Shown here piece after piece: positions 56,392 through 64,000 of a DNA stretch of 64,000 nt. The position numbers and the translations under genes are program-made. Source of the DNA: Anaerococcus degeneri (GTDB lineage: Bacteria; Bacillota; Clostridia; Tissierellales; Peptoniphilaceae). Numbering within the stretch: position 1 is the first letter of the stretch; every line of letters begins with the position of its first letter. The stretch is from positions 32,992 through 96,991 of the forward strand of contig NZ_JAGGLO010000007.1 of assembly GCF_017874475.1 (NCBI RefSeq). The letters are read 5' to 3'. The notes under the pieces are model-generated. The model did no database searches. It was not told where the DNA came from and saw only the letters and a list, made by a program, of their open reading frames with translations.

Positions 56392-58254
56392 ATGAGTAGA
56401 AAAGATTTAATAGGAAAAGCTATAAAGCCAATCATTGCCATGACTACGGCAATAGTATTAGTATTAAGCGTTTTTATGCTTAGGGCTTTTGCTGTGGAAG
56501 CTAAGACGGAAGTACCGGGACGCATTTACAACTTTGGCAAGGACAGCAATTATGAATTTTCTAAGACCAAAGATTTTAGGGAGACTGACAAGACTAACTC
56601 ATATGGAATTTTTTTAATCGGCGGAGAAGTGAATGATTTTACTACAAAAGACGGAATACCTGCCTACCAAGTTAATGATGGTGATTTGAAGTTATTTTAT
56701 AGCTATGGGGATAAAACCCTAAATGCTGATGAAGATTCTTGGCATATTATTGAAGATAAGAGCAAAAAAATTGACGACCTTAAGCTAGATGAAAAAATTC
56801 TTAAGGGTGCCATAATACTTCAAAGTTCAAAAGATAGGAAGAACTGGGTAGATGTGGTAAGTATGACCGATGCTTTTAACAAGACCCCTATCAGGACTAA
56901 GCCCATCTATGAGAGTAAAGATGTAGAGTTAATCAATGGTTGTTATTACAGGTTGATTGTAGCCTATGAAATGCGTATCAAAACTGAAGATAGGAAGATT
57001 CTATTTATTAATAGGGACAAGTATGATTATAAAAAGTGTGCCGAAGTTTATGAATTTTATGCTTATACTGACAGCGCCAGTGCAAATACAGGAGGATCTC
57101 AAGAAACCTATAAGCTTGGTTCTAAAATCCGAGTAGCTGACTTTGACACATATTCTGGGGAAAAAACTATTTCCAAGTCAGACCCTCATTATGGTTGGGA
57201 TTTAGGTTCTTTCTTTGTGAATGGCTATACCGATAAAGTTAAAAATCCTGACGGGAATATGGTTTTTTTGAAAAATCTAGGTGATAAGGTCACTCTTTGG
57301 TTTCATTTGAATCAAGATATCAATAAGTTAAATGGAAATGATAAACTTTCTATTACTGCGGATAGAGAGGGAAGTGACCAATATTTTGAAACTCCTATCA
57401 TGGATTTTGGACGTGGAACACTGATTATCCGACATACAGATTACAAAAATGAAAAGTCAGAACCAACTATTTACACAAACTACCTAGAATCCAACACTTC
57501 TCTTGGCGCGGATACTAAGGTGAGTTTTTTTGAAGAAGGCGACTATGAAGTGGCGCTTGACTATGAGATTACCGATGATCAGTTGATTGATAAGATTAGT
57601 CACTATAGGATTTTCTTTAGGTTTTCTATAAGAAATGGAAACTGTATGGTATATCCTTTTGATCTTGCGACTGGAAGCGAGCTTACTAATACTTCCATGA
57701 CTGAAAATGGCTTTTATCTGGATTTGGCTAAGTCACGTTATCTTAAAGTTAATCTTAAAAGAGAGACCCTAGCTGAAGGGGCTGATGGTCTTGTGGAAGA
57801 TACACGTTTTAACGGTCCGGCAAGAGACGGTGCTAAATACACTGACGAGGGGATTTACACTATTACAGTCAACAATGAATACACTGGCCAGTCTACGATA
57901 AAGAAGCTTTATGTGGGAAATAATAATGTGATGAAAGCCCACATGACAACAGGCCTTGGCATTTCTGAAATCAATAAACTTGTAGGAGAGGGAGCTGAAA
58001 TTTCTGATGATGGGACTATTCAACTGGCAAATGTGGAACAAATTGTATCGGAAACTGAGGAGACAAAACAAACTGGGACTGAAGTTGAAAATTATGATGA
58101 AAAAGCAAAAGAAGGCGATGAAGAAGGGAAAAGAGCCTTATCAAGTCCTGTACTTATAGGTCTTGGCCTTTGTATTATTATCCTAATTTCGGTTTTTGCA
58201 TTTAAAAAAAGAAGACCTCTTGATAAGAAAGACGGTAAAGGAGATAAAGAATGA
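56392..58254 (+). CDS. Large membrane-anchored extracellular protein upstream of the toxin gene
   Basis: 620 residues. The N-terminal hydrophobic segment (~14-35, IAMTTAIVLVLSVFMLRAFAVEA) may be a signal peptide. A ~540-residue extracellular part follows, beta-rich by pattern (YEVALDYEIT, GIYTITVNNEYTGQSTIKKLYV), then a C-terminal transmembrane helix (~587-604) and a basic tail (FKKRRPLDKKDGKGDK). No known domain was recognised; the YTITVNN segment resembles the end of an Ig-like fold. Its stop overlaps the start of the lipoprotein toxin by 4 bases, so the two are coupled. It may be a display, delivery or receptor partner of the toxin, which is inference. Confidence 0.7.
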   Translation: MSRKDLIGKAIKPIIAMTTAIVLVLSVFMLRAFAVEAKTEVPGRIYNFGKDSNYEFSKTKDFRETDKTNSYGIFLIGGEVNDFTTKDGIPAYQVNDGDLKLFYSYGDKTLNADEDSWHIIEDKSKKIDDLKLDEKILKGAIILQSSKDRKNWVDVVSMTDAFNKTPIRTKPIYESKDVELINGCYYRLIVAYEMRIKTEDRKILFINRDKYDYKKCAEVYEFYAYTDSASANTGGSQETYKLGSKIRVADFDTYSGEKTISKSDPHYGWDLGSFFVNGYTDKVKNPDGNMVFLKNLGDKVTLWFHLNQDINKLNGNDKLSITADREGSDQYFETPIMDFGRGTLIIRHTDYKNEKSEPTIYTNYLESNTSLGADTKVSFFEEGDYEVALDYEITDDQLIDKISHYRIFFRFSIRNGNCMVYPFDLATGSELTNTSMTENGFYLDLAKSRYLKVNLKRETLAEGADGLVEDTRFNGPARDGAKYTDEGIYTITVNNEYTGQSTIKKLYVGNNNVMKAHMTTGLGISEINKLVGEGAEISDDGTIQLANVEQIVSETEETKQTGTEVENYDEKAKEGDEEGKRALSSPVLIGLGLCIIILISVFAFKKRRPLDKKDGKGDKE

Positions 58255-59474
58255 AAAAAATAATTCCCCTTATCCTTGCTATCTCAATGGTTCTTACAGG
58301 GTGCGTAAAGCCAAAAATAGAAAATCTACCAATAAAACCTAGTGAAAACCAAATATGTGATAAAAGCTCTAAGCCAGTAGTATTGAAGGAAAACAAGCCT
58401 AAATATAAATCCTTAAGCGATAAGGGACTCTTAGTTGACGTTGAAGACCTTGTTTATAAGGAAACTATAGATGCCATTAATAGCGAAGATTATGTCGTAG
58501 AAAATGTTAGTGCCGTCTATATTTCTAAAGAATACCTAGAAGAAGTCGCCTTTAATTCTAAGTCAAATGTCTATTTTGGATATAGTCTAGCTGAATTAGA
58601 TGAAGTATTTGGGGGAGATTCCTACATCTTTACCTTGGGAGATGACGGAAAGACTAAGGTTCAAAAACTCCAAGCCATTGATGATGATAAAACTCAAGAA
58701 ATGATCAGAAATGTTGCCATAGGTACAGGGGTCATCCTTGTATGTGTGACAGTTTCTGCTGTTTCAGCTGGGCCGGCATCAGCTGTAAGTGCAATCTTTG
58801 CTGCATCGGCCAAATCTGCTCAAACATTTGCCGCATCTTCTGCTGCCTTTGGAGGAATATCAGCAGGCCTTGTAAGGGGAATTGAAACTGGGGATTTTGG
58901 AGAAAGTATGGAAGCCGCAGCCTTAGGCGCAAGTGAGGGTTTCAAATGGGGAGCTATTACAGGAGCTGTGACAGGTGGCTTTAAGGAAGCTATAAGGCCT
59001 ATGTCAGAAATCAATAGTAATTTAAAGACGTGTGAAGTTGCACGTATTCAGATAGAATCCAAGTGGCCGATGGATGTTATCTCAGAATTTAACAGCTTCA
59101 AAGAGTATAAGCATTATAAAAAAGCAAACTTAGTACCTCTCAAAATAAATGGCAGAATCGCCCTTGTTCAAAAGTTTGATCTTAATTATAAAAGCTACTT
59201 GCCCGATGGGTCTGAAGTTACTAACCTAATCCGCATGAAAAAGGGCTATGCACCTATCGAACCGTCAACGGGAAAGGCCTATGAGCTCCACCATATTGGT
59301 CAAAAATCCGATGGGACCCTAGCAGTCCTTACAAATGCCCAACACCACGGAAATAATGCTATTTTACACACATCTAACAATGCATCTGAAATTGACAGAC
59401 TTGCCTTTAATAAAGTCAGAAAAGAGTTTTGGCAAAATTTAGCTAGGCAAATATTGGAAAATGGAGGCCTATAA
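58251..59474 (+). CDS. Lipoprotein polymorphic toxin with C-terminal LHH nuclease domain
   Basis: 407 residues. The signal peptide ends in the lipobox LTGC (C18), so the N-terminus is predicted to be lipid-anchored outside the cell. Then come a ~130-residue linker domain and a Gly/Ala/Ser-rich hydrophobic region (~160-245, ending AITGAVTGGFKEA) of the kind that precedes toxin tips. The C-terminal ~75 residues are an HNH/ENDO VII-type nuclease with YELHHIGQ (LHH at ~346-348), a second pair of His in NAQHHGNN near 365, and FWQNLAR at the end, the LHH family pattern. The SUKH-like immunity gene lies 2 bases downstream. Lipid-anchored nuclease toxins of this design are unusual. Confidence 0.8.
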   Translation: MKKIIPLILAISMVLTGCVKPKIENLPIKPSENQICDKSSKPVVLKENKPKYKSLSDKGLLVDVEDLVYKETIDAINSEDYVVENVSAVYISKEYLEEVAFNSKSNVYFGYSLAELDEVFGGDSYIFTLGDDGKTKVQKLQAIDDDKTQEMIRNVAIGTGVILVCVTVSAVSAGPASAVSAIFAASAKSAQTFAASSAAFGGISAGLVRGIETGDFGESMEAAALGASEGFKWGAITGAVTGGFKEAIRPMSEINSNLKTCEVARIQIESKWPMDVISEFNSFKEYKHYKKANLVPLKINGRIALVQKFDLNYKSYLPDGSEVTNLIRMKKGYAPIEPSTGKAYELHHIGQKSDGTLAVLTNAQHHGNNAILHTSNNASEIDRLAFNKVRKEFWQNLARQILENGGL

Positions 59475-59476
59475 GC

Positions 59477-59869
59477 ATGAATGATATTATTGAAATTTTA
59501 AAAGATGCCCCAGACTTTATAGGTGGGACTGGTAGGACTGATGTAGAAATAGAAAGGGCTGAAAAAAAGCTTGGTATTAACTTTGCATCTGATTACAAAA
59601 CCTATCTTAAAGAGATTGGGCTTGCTTGTTTTGATGGCCATGAATTAACAGGGATTTGTGAAGAGCCGCGCCTAGATGTTGTTTGTGTGACAAAAGACCA
59701 ACGGGAAAATAATCCTGAAGCCCCAAATTGTTATGTAATTGAAGAAGCCAATATTGATGGAATAGTGATTTGGCAAGATTTTTCAGGAAATATATATATG
59801 ACAGTTGAAAATTCAAGACCAAAGCTTATAGCAGATTCTTTAGCAGCTTATATTCAAAAATATAGTTAA
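59477..59869 (+). CDS. SMI1/KNR4 (SUKH) family immunity protein
   Basis: 130 residues, cytoplasmic. The SUKH layout is seen: a leading helix, then DVEIERAEKKLGINFASDYKTYL (~23-45; the typical xIxxxExxLgxxLPxdYxxfL pattern), ELTGICEEPRLDVV near 55, and a strand-rich C-terminus ending with YIQKYS. SUKH proteins are a main immunity family for nuclease polymorphic toxins. The 2-base gap to the LHH toxin gene supports an immunity role. Followed by a terminator, so the toxin locus ends here. Confidence 0.85.
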   Translation: MNDIIEILKDAPDFIGGTGRTDVEIERAEKKLGINFASDYKTYLKEIGLACFDGHELTGICEEPRLDVVCVTKDQRENNPEAPNCYVIEEANIDGIVIWQDFSGNIYMTVENSRPKLIADSLAAYIQKYS

Positions 59870-59913
59870 AATATTTACAACTAAGAATTCAAAAAAGATA
59901 AATTTTCCAAAAA

Positions 59914-59939
59914 CAAAAAGCCCGCTAGGGGCTTTTTTG
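59914..59939 (+). terminator. Terminator after the immunity gene
   Basis: AAAAAGCCC, loop GCTA, GGGGCTTTTTT: a 7-8 bp stem with a U-run. The A-rich left side also allows use by the convergent gene ending at 59945. Confidence 0.85.
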
Positions 59940-59944
59940 CTTTG

Positions 59945-60568
59945 TTATTCTTCTGGGTCTAGGGGTTCTTTTAGATCTTCGTTTTTGAAGAAGTCTGTCC
60001 CGTCTGGGGCGTTATCTTGGTTGGTGGCAAAGATTGATGTGTAGTCTTTGCCTTCGATTGTGTATGTGACTTCTATCCTTAAATATTCTATAAAGAATTT
60101 TTCATATTGGACTCCGTATCTTTTTGTGGCGTAAGAGTAGGTTTTGTCTCCTTCGTCGGTTAGCTCGCCTTCGATATAGCGTTTTTTTGTGGGGTCTCTA
60201 TAGTCGCTGGCGTGGGCGGTGATTTTTATATGGGCGTCGTCAGGTTCAATCTTTTTCCCGTCTTTATAGAAAGTTAGGTAAATCTTATTATCTTCTAGAA
60301 GGTGTATACAAGGGACGTCGCCTTCTACCCTGCCGTCTACGTCGTCGTTTATATTTTCGATTTTTGCCTGGTCAAATGTGTCAAATTCCTCCCTGGTGTA
60401 GGTCCTTATGATTGGATTCCTATCGTCGTCTGAGATTTGAACTTCGATTTTGACTCCATCAACCTCTTGATTTCTCAAAAATTCTGGTGTTGGCAAGAAT
60501 GCAAATCTAATAAAGACAAAGAAGGCAATCACAAAGAAAACTAGGCCTATTACTAATTTTTTAAACAT
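59945..60568 (-). CDS. Membrane-anchored extracytoplasmic protein of the ABC cassette
   Basis: 207 residues with one N-terminal transmembrane anchor (~5-25, VIGLVFFVIAFFVFIRFAF) and a charged, beta-rich outer domain (VKIEVQISDDDRNPIIRTYT ... LRIEVTYTIEGKDYTSIF). Family not recognised. It lies 10 bases after the ABC permease gene in the GntR operon, so it may sense or bind the ligand of that transporter. Ends in an acidic tail. Confidence 0.65.
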   Translation of the reverse strand: MFKKLVIGLVFFVIAFFVFIRFAFLPTPEFLRNQEVDGVKIEVQISDDDRNPIIRTYTREEFDTFDQAKIENINDDVDGRVEGDVPCIHLLEDNKIYLTFYKDGKKIEPDDAHIKITAHASDYRDPTKKRYIEGELTDEGDKTYSYATKRYGVQYEKFFIEYLRIEVTYTIEGKDYTSIFATNQDNAPDGTDFFKNEDLKEPLDPEE

Positions 60569-60578
60569 GAACTCCTCC

Positions 60579-61373
60579 TTATTCTACTGAGATTTTCTCC
60601 TTGTGGAAATAACTTGTTAATGCGAAATATGCTAGGGCAAAGATTGCCAAAATTAGAACGATAATCGCAAAAGATGACCAGTTTAAATCAAGCATATTTA
60701 TACTAAATGTGGCTGCGCTAGTTGAATATTCTTTAAATTTGATTAAGCTTGTGTTTCCAAGCCCACTAATCATTTTCACATATACATATCCTTGGAATAA
60801 AATCAATGCTACGAAAAGGATTAACTTAGCTGACCTACCCATTTTGTTAAAGGGTCTTGATGCTCCAAGTGTATTTGCTGCCATAATTATTAGGGCGAAA
60901 ATTGCATAAAACAAAGCCATAATAATTATATATTTTACCAAGCTGATAAAAATATCTAAGTTAATACTTTGACCTATATCCTTAAGTATATCTAATGGAT
61001 TTAGTCCACCATCGCTAGTTAAGCCTATAAGCAAAAAGTTAAAGAAGCTGAAAACTCCTATTACAAGTCCCATTATTAGGTGGTTTATAAGTCTAGCCCC
61101 TGTTATCTCCCTTGCAGTGAATGGTAGGGTTGTGTAAAAGGCTGCTTTTTTGCCGTAAAACCTATTGTTGTCACTATCATTAAGGCTGGCTAGGGAAATG
61201 AGTGGGGCAAAGGTCATAACTGATCCGCTTATGACAATTATAAGGGATATTGGGCGGAAATTCGTTAACTCATAGACAAAGACCCCTAGGATTGCTATTA
61301 GAAGGGGCGATAGCATCCAGGCTATGACTTTCTTTATATCTTCTTTAAAAATTTGTCTAAATAATTTTCCCAT
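60579..61373 (-). CDS. ABC-2 type permease
   Basis: 264 residues with six hydrophobic segments (about 20-37, 44-62, 97-118, 140-165, 182-202, 230-252), typical of a short ABC-2 permease. The start shares a base with the stop of the ATPase gene upstream. The pairing with a YtrA-type GntR repressor and this order (regulator, ATPase, permease) is common for export or resistance to cell-wall antibiotics in Firmicutes; the substrate is unknown. Confidence 0.85.
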   Translation of the reverse strand: MGKLFRQIFKEDIKKVIAWMLSPLLIAILGVFVYELTNFRPISLIIVISGSVMTFAPLISLASLNDSDNNRFYGKKAAFYTTLPFTAREITGARLINHLIMGLVIGVFSFFNFLLIGLTSDGGLNPLDILKDIGQSINLDIFISLVKYIIIMALFYAIFALIIMAANTLGASRPFNKMGRSAKLILFVALILFQGYVYVKMISGLGNTSLIKFKEYSTSAATFSINMLDLNWSSFAIIVLILAIFALAYFALTSYFHKEKISVE

Positions 61374-62056
61374 TAGAGGACCTCCCTAAAATATTCTTCA
61401 AGGCTTAGGCCTTGTTCTGCTCTTATCTCATCAACTGCCTTGTGGGCAAGGACTTTGCCGTCTGAAATTATGATTACTTCGTCAAGGATTTTTTCAATCT
61501 CAGATATAAGGTGGGTTGAAATGATAAGAGTTGATTCTAGATTAAAATTTTCTATGATTGTGTTTAGCATCTCAAACCTTGCCTTTGGGTCAATGCCTGT
61601 CATTGGCTCATCTAGGAGGTAAAGTTCGGTTTTTCTAGCAAGAGTGGCTGCGATTTGGACCTTATCTTTCATTCCCTTAGAGCATTCCTTGATTTTAAGA
61701 TTTCTTGCTATAGAAAAGGAATCGATCATCTTGTAATAACTTTCTGAGTCAAAGTCGTCATAAAACCTTTCGTAGATATTGCCTATGTCGATTACTGTCA
61801 TGAAATCATCAAAGGGAAGGTGGTCCGGTTGGTAGGAAATTAGGGCATTTGTCTCTCTACCTGGTTTGTTGCCGTCTATTGTGACCTCTCCGATGTAATT
61901 TTTCTCAAGGCCAGCGATGACTCTCATTAGAGTAGATTTTCCTGTTCCATTTTCACCTACAAGACCGATTATCTTGCCTTTTTCTAAGTTTAAATTAAAG
62001 TCACTTAGGACTTTTTTACCTCCGTATTTGAGGCTAAGATTTTTTATCTCTATCAT
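61373..62056 (-). CDS. ABC transporter ATP-binding protein (GntR-linked)
   Basis: About 227 residues from ATG 62056, which follows GGGAGGAATT; the upstream in-frame TTG (62068) lies on the ribosome site. Walker A GLVGENGTGKSTLM near residue 31, Q-loop SYQPDHLPF near 72, ABC signature-like CSKGMKDKVQIA near 130 (SKGMK in place of SGGQ, usual for this subgroup), Walker B LYLLDEP near 150, and H-loop STHLI near 183. It overlaps the GntR gene by 4 bases (ATGA). Confidence 0.9.
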   Translation of the reverse strand: MIEIKNLSLKYGGKKVLSDFNLNLEKGKIIGLVGENGTGKSTLMRVIAGLEKNYIGEVTIDGNKPGRETNALISYQPDHLPFDDFMTVIDIGNIYERFYDDFDSESYYKMIDSFSIARNLKIKECSKGMKDKVQIAATLARKTELYLLDEPMTGIDPKARFEMLNTIIENFNLESTLIISTHLISEIEKILDEVIIISDGKVLAHKAVDEIRAEQGLSLEEYFREVL

Positions 62057-62412
62057 AATTCCTCCCAATAATCTTCTAAATCACTTAGGGCCTGGTCTTT
62101 TTTTATGTTTAAAGATTCCATCCCACTTATAAAATCATCTGCAAAGCTTGTAAAGGCCCTGTTTGAAAGTGATTTTATTTTCTTTGTGTCTTCTGTTACA
62201 AACCTGCCGATTGTCCTTTGGCTCTCGCAAAGACCTTCTCTTTCGAGTTCTGCCAGGGCTCTTTGGATGGTGTTTGGGTTTACCTTGTAGGCTGTGGCAA
62301 GGTTTCTTACCGAGTCGATTTTACTGCCAGCCTCCCATTCGCCTGTGGAAATTTTAATCTTAAAATCTTCCAAAAGCTGGATATAGATAGGTCGGTTGTT
62401 ATCAAAATCCAT
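62053..62412 (-). CDS. GntR-family (YtrA-type) repressor
   Basis: 119 residues from ATG 62412, 5 bases after AGAAGG; a GTG at 62436 is further up without a site. The winged HTH of the GntR family covers the first ~75 residues (RPIYIQLLEDFKIKISTG, then SVRNLATAYKVNPNTIQRAL and LEREGLCESQRTIGRFV). The short ~40-residue C-terminal dimerisation helix marks the YtrA subfamily. It likely represses its own operon through the tandem 20-bp repeats upstream (62438-62479). Confidence 0.9.
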   Translation of the reverse strand: MDFDNNRPIYIQLLEDFKIKISTGEWEAGSKIDSVRNLATAYKVNPNTIQRALAELEREGLCESQRTIGRFVTEDTKKIKSLSNRAFTSFADDFISGMESLNIKKDQALSDLEDYWEEL

Positions 62413-62437
62413 ACAAACCTTCTTTCTTTGTATCACT

Positions 62438-62479
62438 GTACTATTATCTTAATACAAGCGTACTACTATATTAATACAA
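62438..62479 (-). promoter_or_regulatory. Tandem 20-bp operator upstream of the GntR gene
   Basis: Minus-strand TTGTATTAATATAGTAGTAC (62479-62460) and TTGTATTAAGATAATAGTAC (62457-62438): 18 of 20 bases identical, spaced 22 bp, about two helical turns. Each has a GTAnTA ... TAnTAC dyad. TTGACA lies just upstream (62485-62480). A good candidate binding site for the YtrA-type repressor. Confidence 0.7.
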
Positions 62480-62499
62480 TGTCAAATTTATTTTGAAAT

Positions 62500-62972
62500 A
62501 ATTTTCTACCGCCTGCGCTGTGGAGTTTACATTGATTGTAGTGGAGATGAACGAAGTGATGAATCTCACGACTAAGAGAACTTTTAATTCTTGAGGTCCA
62601 TCGTCAAATCCTCTCTCGCTACGCTGCGAGGTGGTCTGCCGCTCTCGGCCGCTTGGGCAATTTTGCCTTCCACGAGCCGGGCAGGCTTGCCTTCTCTGTC
62701 GGGACGGCGCCTTGGTGTTTTGCGAAGTTGCCAATCGCTGAGCCGTTTCGACAGAGCCTCTGAAAGAGCGATAAGAAATCTTATGAAGACGAGATTAATA
62801 TATACGAAGAGATTTAATATGAACTTAAATATTTATTTTATGAGGAACGTAATCTTTTTCAACAAACGCTCCTATTCGTCGCGTTCTGTCCTCCACGAGC
62901 CGGACGGGCTGGCTCAAAATTACATAAGGTTTTTCATCAATTTTCCTACGGACTTTGTCCTTGTAAAATTGT
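62500..62972. other. GC-rich, hairpin-laden non-coding spacer
   Basis: Composition jumps to well above half G+C in 62610-62720, in contrast to the A+T-rich neighbours. It contains many short palindromes (CTCGCTACGCTGCGAG, GGCAATTTTGCC, CAGAGCCTCTG) and two copies of CCACGAGCCGG (near 62673 and 62892), the second inside GAGCC...GGCTC. A rod CAATTTT/AAAATTG enclosing GGAC-TTT-GTCC lies at ~62938-62972. Short open frames here look like chance. The style is reminiscent of the RNA-like elements at 47 and 53 kb, but they do not align. Confidence 0.45.
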
Positions 62973-63004
62973 GAAAACCAAAAAAATTTGTTTTACCAAA
63001 TTTT

Positions 63005-63025
63005 TTTTACCATTATATGGTAAAA
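63005..63025 (+). promoter_or_regulatory. Perfect dyad operator before the last ABC cassette
   Basis: TTTTACCAT, TAT, ATGGTAAAA: a perfect 9-3-9 inverted repeat, with an extra half-site TTTTACCA at 62991-62998 and TAAAAT at its right end that could be a -10. Probably a repressor site; the regulator is not evident in this window. Confidence 0.55.
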
Positions 63026-63068
63026 TATAAATAATTACTTATAAAATAAAACAAAATTGAGGAAGAAT

Positions 63069-63794
63069 ATGAAATTAGTTATAAAAAATTTATCCAAGTC
63101 CTTTGACGACAAGGAAGTGATTAAGGAAGCTTCGTATGACTTTGACAAAGGCACTGTTTATGCCCTTTTGGGCCGTAACGGGGCCGGTAAAACCACACTT
63201 TTTAGGCTTATTACTGAGGCTATCAAGAAAGATGACGGTGAGATTTACATAGAAGATAATGGGGCAAAGACTCCAGTTTCTTTTGATGATGTCTTTATGA
63301 TGGTGGCAGAGCCAGATTTGCCAAAATTTCTAACTGGATATGAGTTTATCAGATTTTTTATAGATGCCAATAGGGAAAATATCAAGGATTTGAAGGATAT
63401 CGACTACTACCTAGACTTGGTTGATTTTGACGAGGAAGACAGCCACAGGCTTATCCAGTCCTATTCGACAGGTATGAAAAACAAAATCCAAATGATCATG
63501 TTTTTGATTTTAAAACCAAGGATAATCCTTATGGATGAGCCACTTACAAGCCTTGACGTGGTTGTTTCCCTCCAGATGAAAAAAATTATAAGGGAAATTC
63601 ACAAGGACCATATCATGATTTTCTCAACCCATATTCTCCAGCTTGCCAAGGATATTTGCGATAAGATTGTCCTTTTATCAGAGAAAAAACTTTCTGGCCT
63701 TGATGATTCTTACCTTGCTGACCCTGATTTTGAAGACAAGTTAATATCAATCCTTGCAGGCAACAAAGAAAACTTGGGAGAAGTCCATGAATAG
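63069..63794 (+). CDS. ABC transporter ATP-binding protein
   Basis: About 241 residues from ATG 63069, 5 bases after GAGGAAG (the TTG at 63057 is less likely). Walker A LLGRNGAGKTTLF near residue 36, a YSTGMKNKIQM signature near 135 (TGMK variant), Walker B IILMDEP near 157, and FSTHIL near 186. It belongs to the exporter-type ATPases that pair with multi-span permeases. The permease gene overlaps its end by 8 bases but is truncated. Confidence 0.9.
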   Translation: MKLVIKNLSKSFDDKEVIKEASYDFDKGTVYALLGRNGAGKTTLFRLITEAIKKDDGEIYIEDNGAKTPVSFDDVFMMVAEPDLPKFLTGYEFIRFFIDANRENIKDLKDIDYYLDLVDFDEEDSHRLIQSYSTGMKNKIQMIMFLILKPRIILMDEPLTSLDVVVSLQMKKIIREIHKDHIMIFSTHILQLAKDICDKIVLLSEKKLSGLDDSYLADPDFEDKLISILAGNKENLGEVHE

Positions 63795-63921
63795 AGATCT
63801 TAGGACCTATATCCTGGCCGAAAAAATCGCCCTTACCGAAAGCTTTAATATGATGGTTTACGGTATAAGAAAGCTACCTTTAATTGGAAAAAAACTAGGC
63901 GATAATGACCTGAACCCGTAA
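63787..63921 (+). pseudogene. Truncated ABC permease N-terminus
   Basis: ATG 63787 (GGGAG upstream) opens a 44-residue frame, MNRDLRTYILAEKIALTESF then a segment with YGIRKLPLIGKKLGDN, ending at TAA 63919-63921. The IRKLPLIGKK segment is the typical cytoplasmic lead-in of large ABC permeases, after which transmembrane helices should follow. They are absent, and the sequence breaks off after GDN into unrelated A+T-rich DNA. It looks interrupted, by deletion or by an element whose end is at the right edge of the window. Confidence 0.6.
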
Positions 63922-63949
63922 ACACGGAATAATTTAATAATATTTTAAG

Positions 63950-63984
63950 CGGAATGTAATCTGTACATGACAGGGGACATTCCG
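63950..63984 (+). repeat. Inverted repeat at the right edge
   Basis: CGGAATGT (63950-63957) and ACATTCCG (63977-63984), followed by TTTAATTTTGTTTT. It could be a weak terminator or the end of a mobile element that cut the permease gene; the window ends too soon to decide. Confidence 0.4.
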
Positions 63985-64000
63985 TTTAATTTTGTTTTAA

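Noticed and set aside
62471..62734. 87-residue minus-strand frame in the GC-rich spacer
   Set aside because: Low-complexity Arg/Gln/Ser-rich product, no ribosome site, spans palindromes; it also overlaps the gntR promoter region.

Overview
The window is low-GC DNA (mostly A+T-rich, with consensus TTGACA/TATAAT promoters, AAAGGAG-type ribosome binding sites and U-run terminators). The gene content fits an anaerobic Gram-positive coccus of the Peptoniphilaceae type (Anaerococcus, Peptoniphilus or Finegoldia-like): many PTS systems, serine and aspartate fermentation, sortase-like surface tails and a GrdB-like protein. The genus is inferred from style and content, not from a marker gene. No rRNA, tRNA, CRISPR array or intact transposase was seen.

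Layout. 1-2.9 kb: remnant of a uracil-DNA glycosylase-like gene, nagA, and a Fur-box-controlled surface protein. 3-10.7 kb: amino acid fermentation genes (aspA-fumC-HAD-MaoC; then sstT with a structured leader, followed by sdaAB-sdaAA). 10.7-20.4 kb (minus strand): a two-domain PPK2, an esterase, a mannosylglycerate-type PTS/GH38 operon with its PRD regulator, and a chimeric broken copy of the esterase. The two esterase copies are 501-bp direct repeats bracketing the operon. 20.6-36.3 kb (minus strand): two operons, each led by a LicR-type PRD regulator. The first pairs a lactose/cellobiose-family PTS with a MupG-type 6-phospho-muramidase. The second pairs a PTS with a glycosylasparaginase, an M20 peptidase, an active-looking M42 peptidase, a degenerate M42 partner, a GrdB-like domain and a TIM-barrel-like protein. 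Both regulator promoters share the same 20-bp element. 36.4-46.8 kb: acetyltransferase, MATE pump, LarA-family protein, HAD hydrolase, secreted glucosaminidase, split chromate transporter, orphan EIIA, a P-type ATPase behind a Mn2+ (yybP-ykoY) riboswitch, and an SdpI-like protein. 46.9-53.7 kb: two copies of a long, highly structured non-coding element of about 650 nt flank a block of glycosyltransferases and DUF2089/DUF4097 envelope-stress-like genes. 53.7-59.9 kb: an EpsG polymerase, a polysaccharide co-polymerase and an SH3 lipoprotein, then a surface protein, a lipoprotein carrying an LHH nuclease domain, and a SUKH immunity protein. 59.9-64 kb: a GntR-regulated ABC cassette, a GC-rich hairpin-laden spacer, and a second ABC cassette whose permease is truncated near the right edge.

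How it fits together. The theme is scavenging of host and bacterial glycans and glycopeptides. The glycosylasparaginase operon could strip GlcNAc from asparagine, NagA could handle GlcNAc-6P, and aspartase/fumarase and serine dehydratase could ferment the amino acids released; that link is inference. The most notable elements are the large paired RNA-like repeats, the lipoprotein toxin/immunity set, and the glycosylasparagine PTS operon with its pseudo-peptidase.
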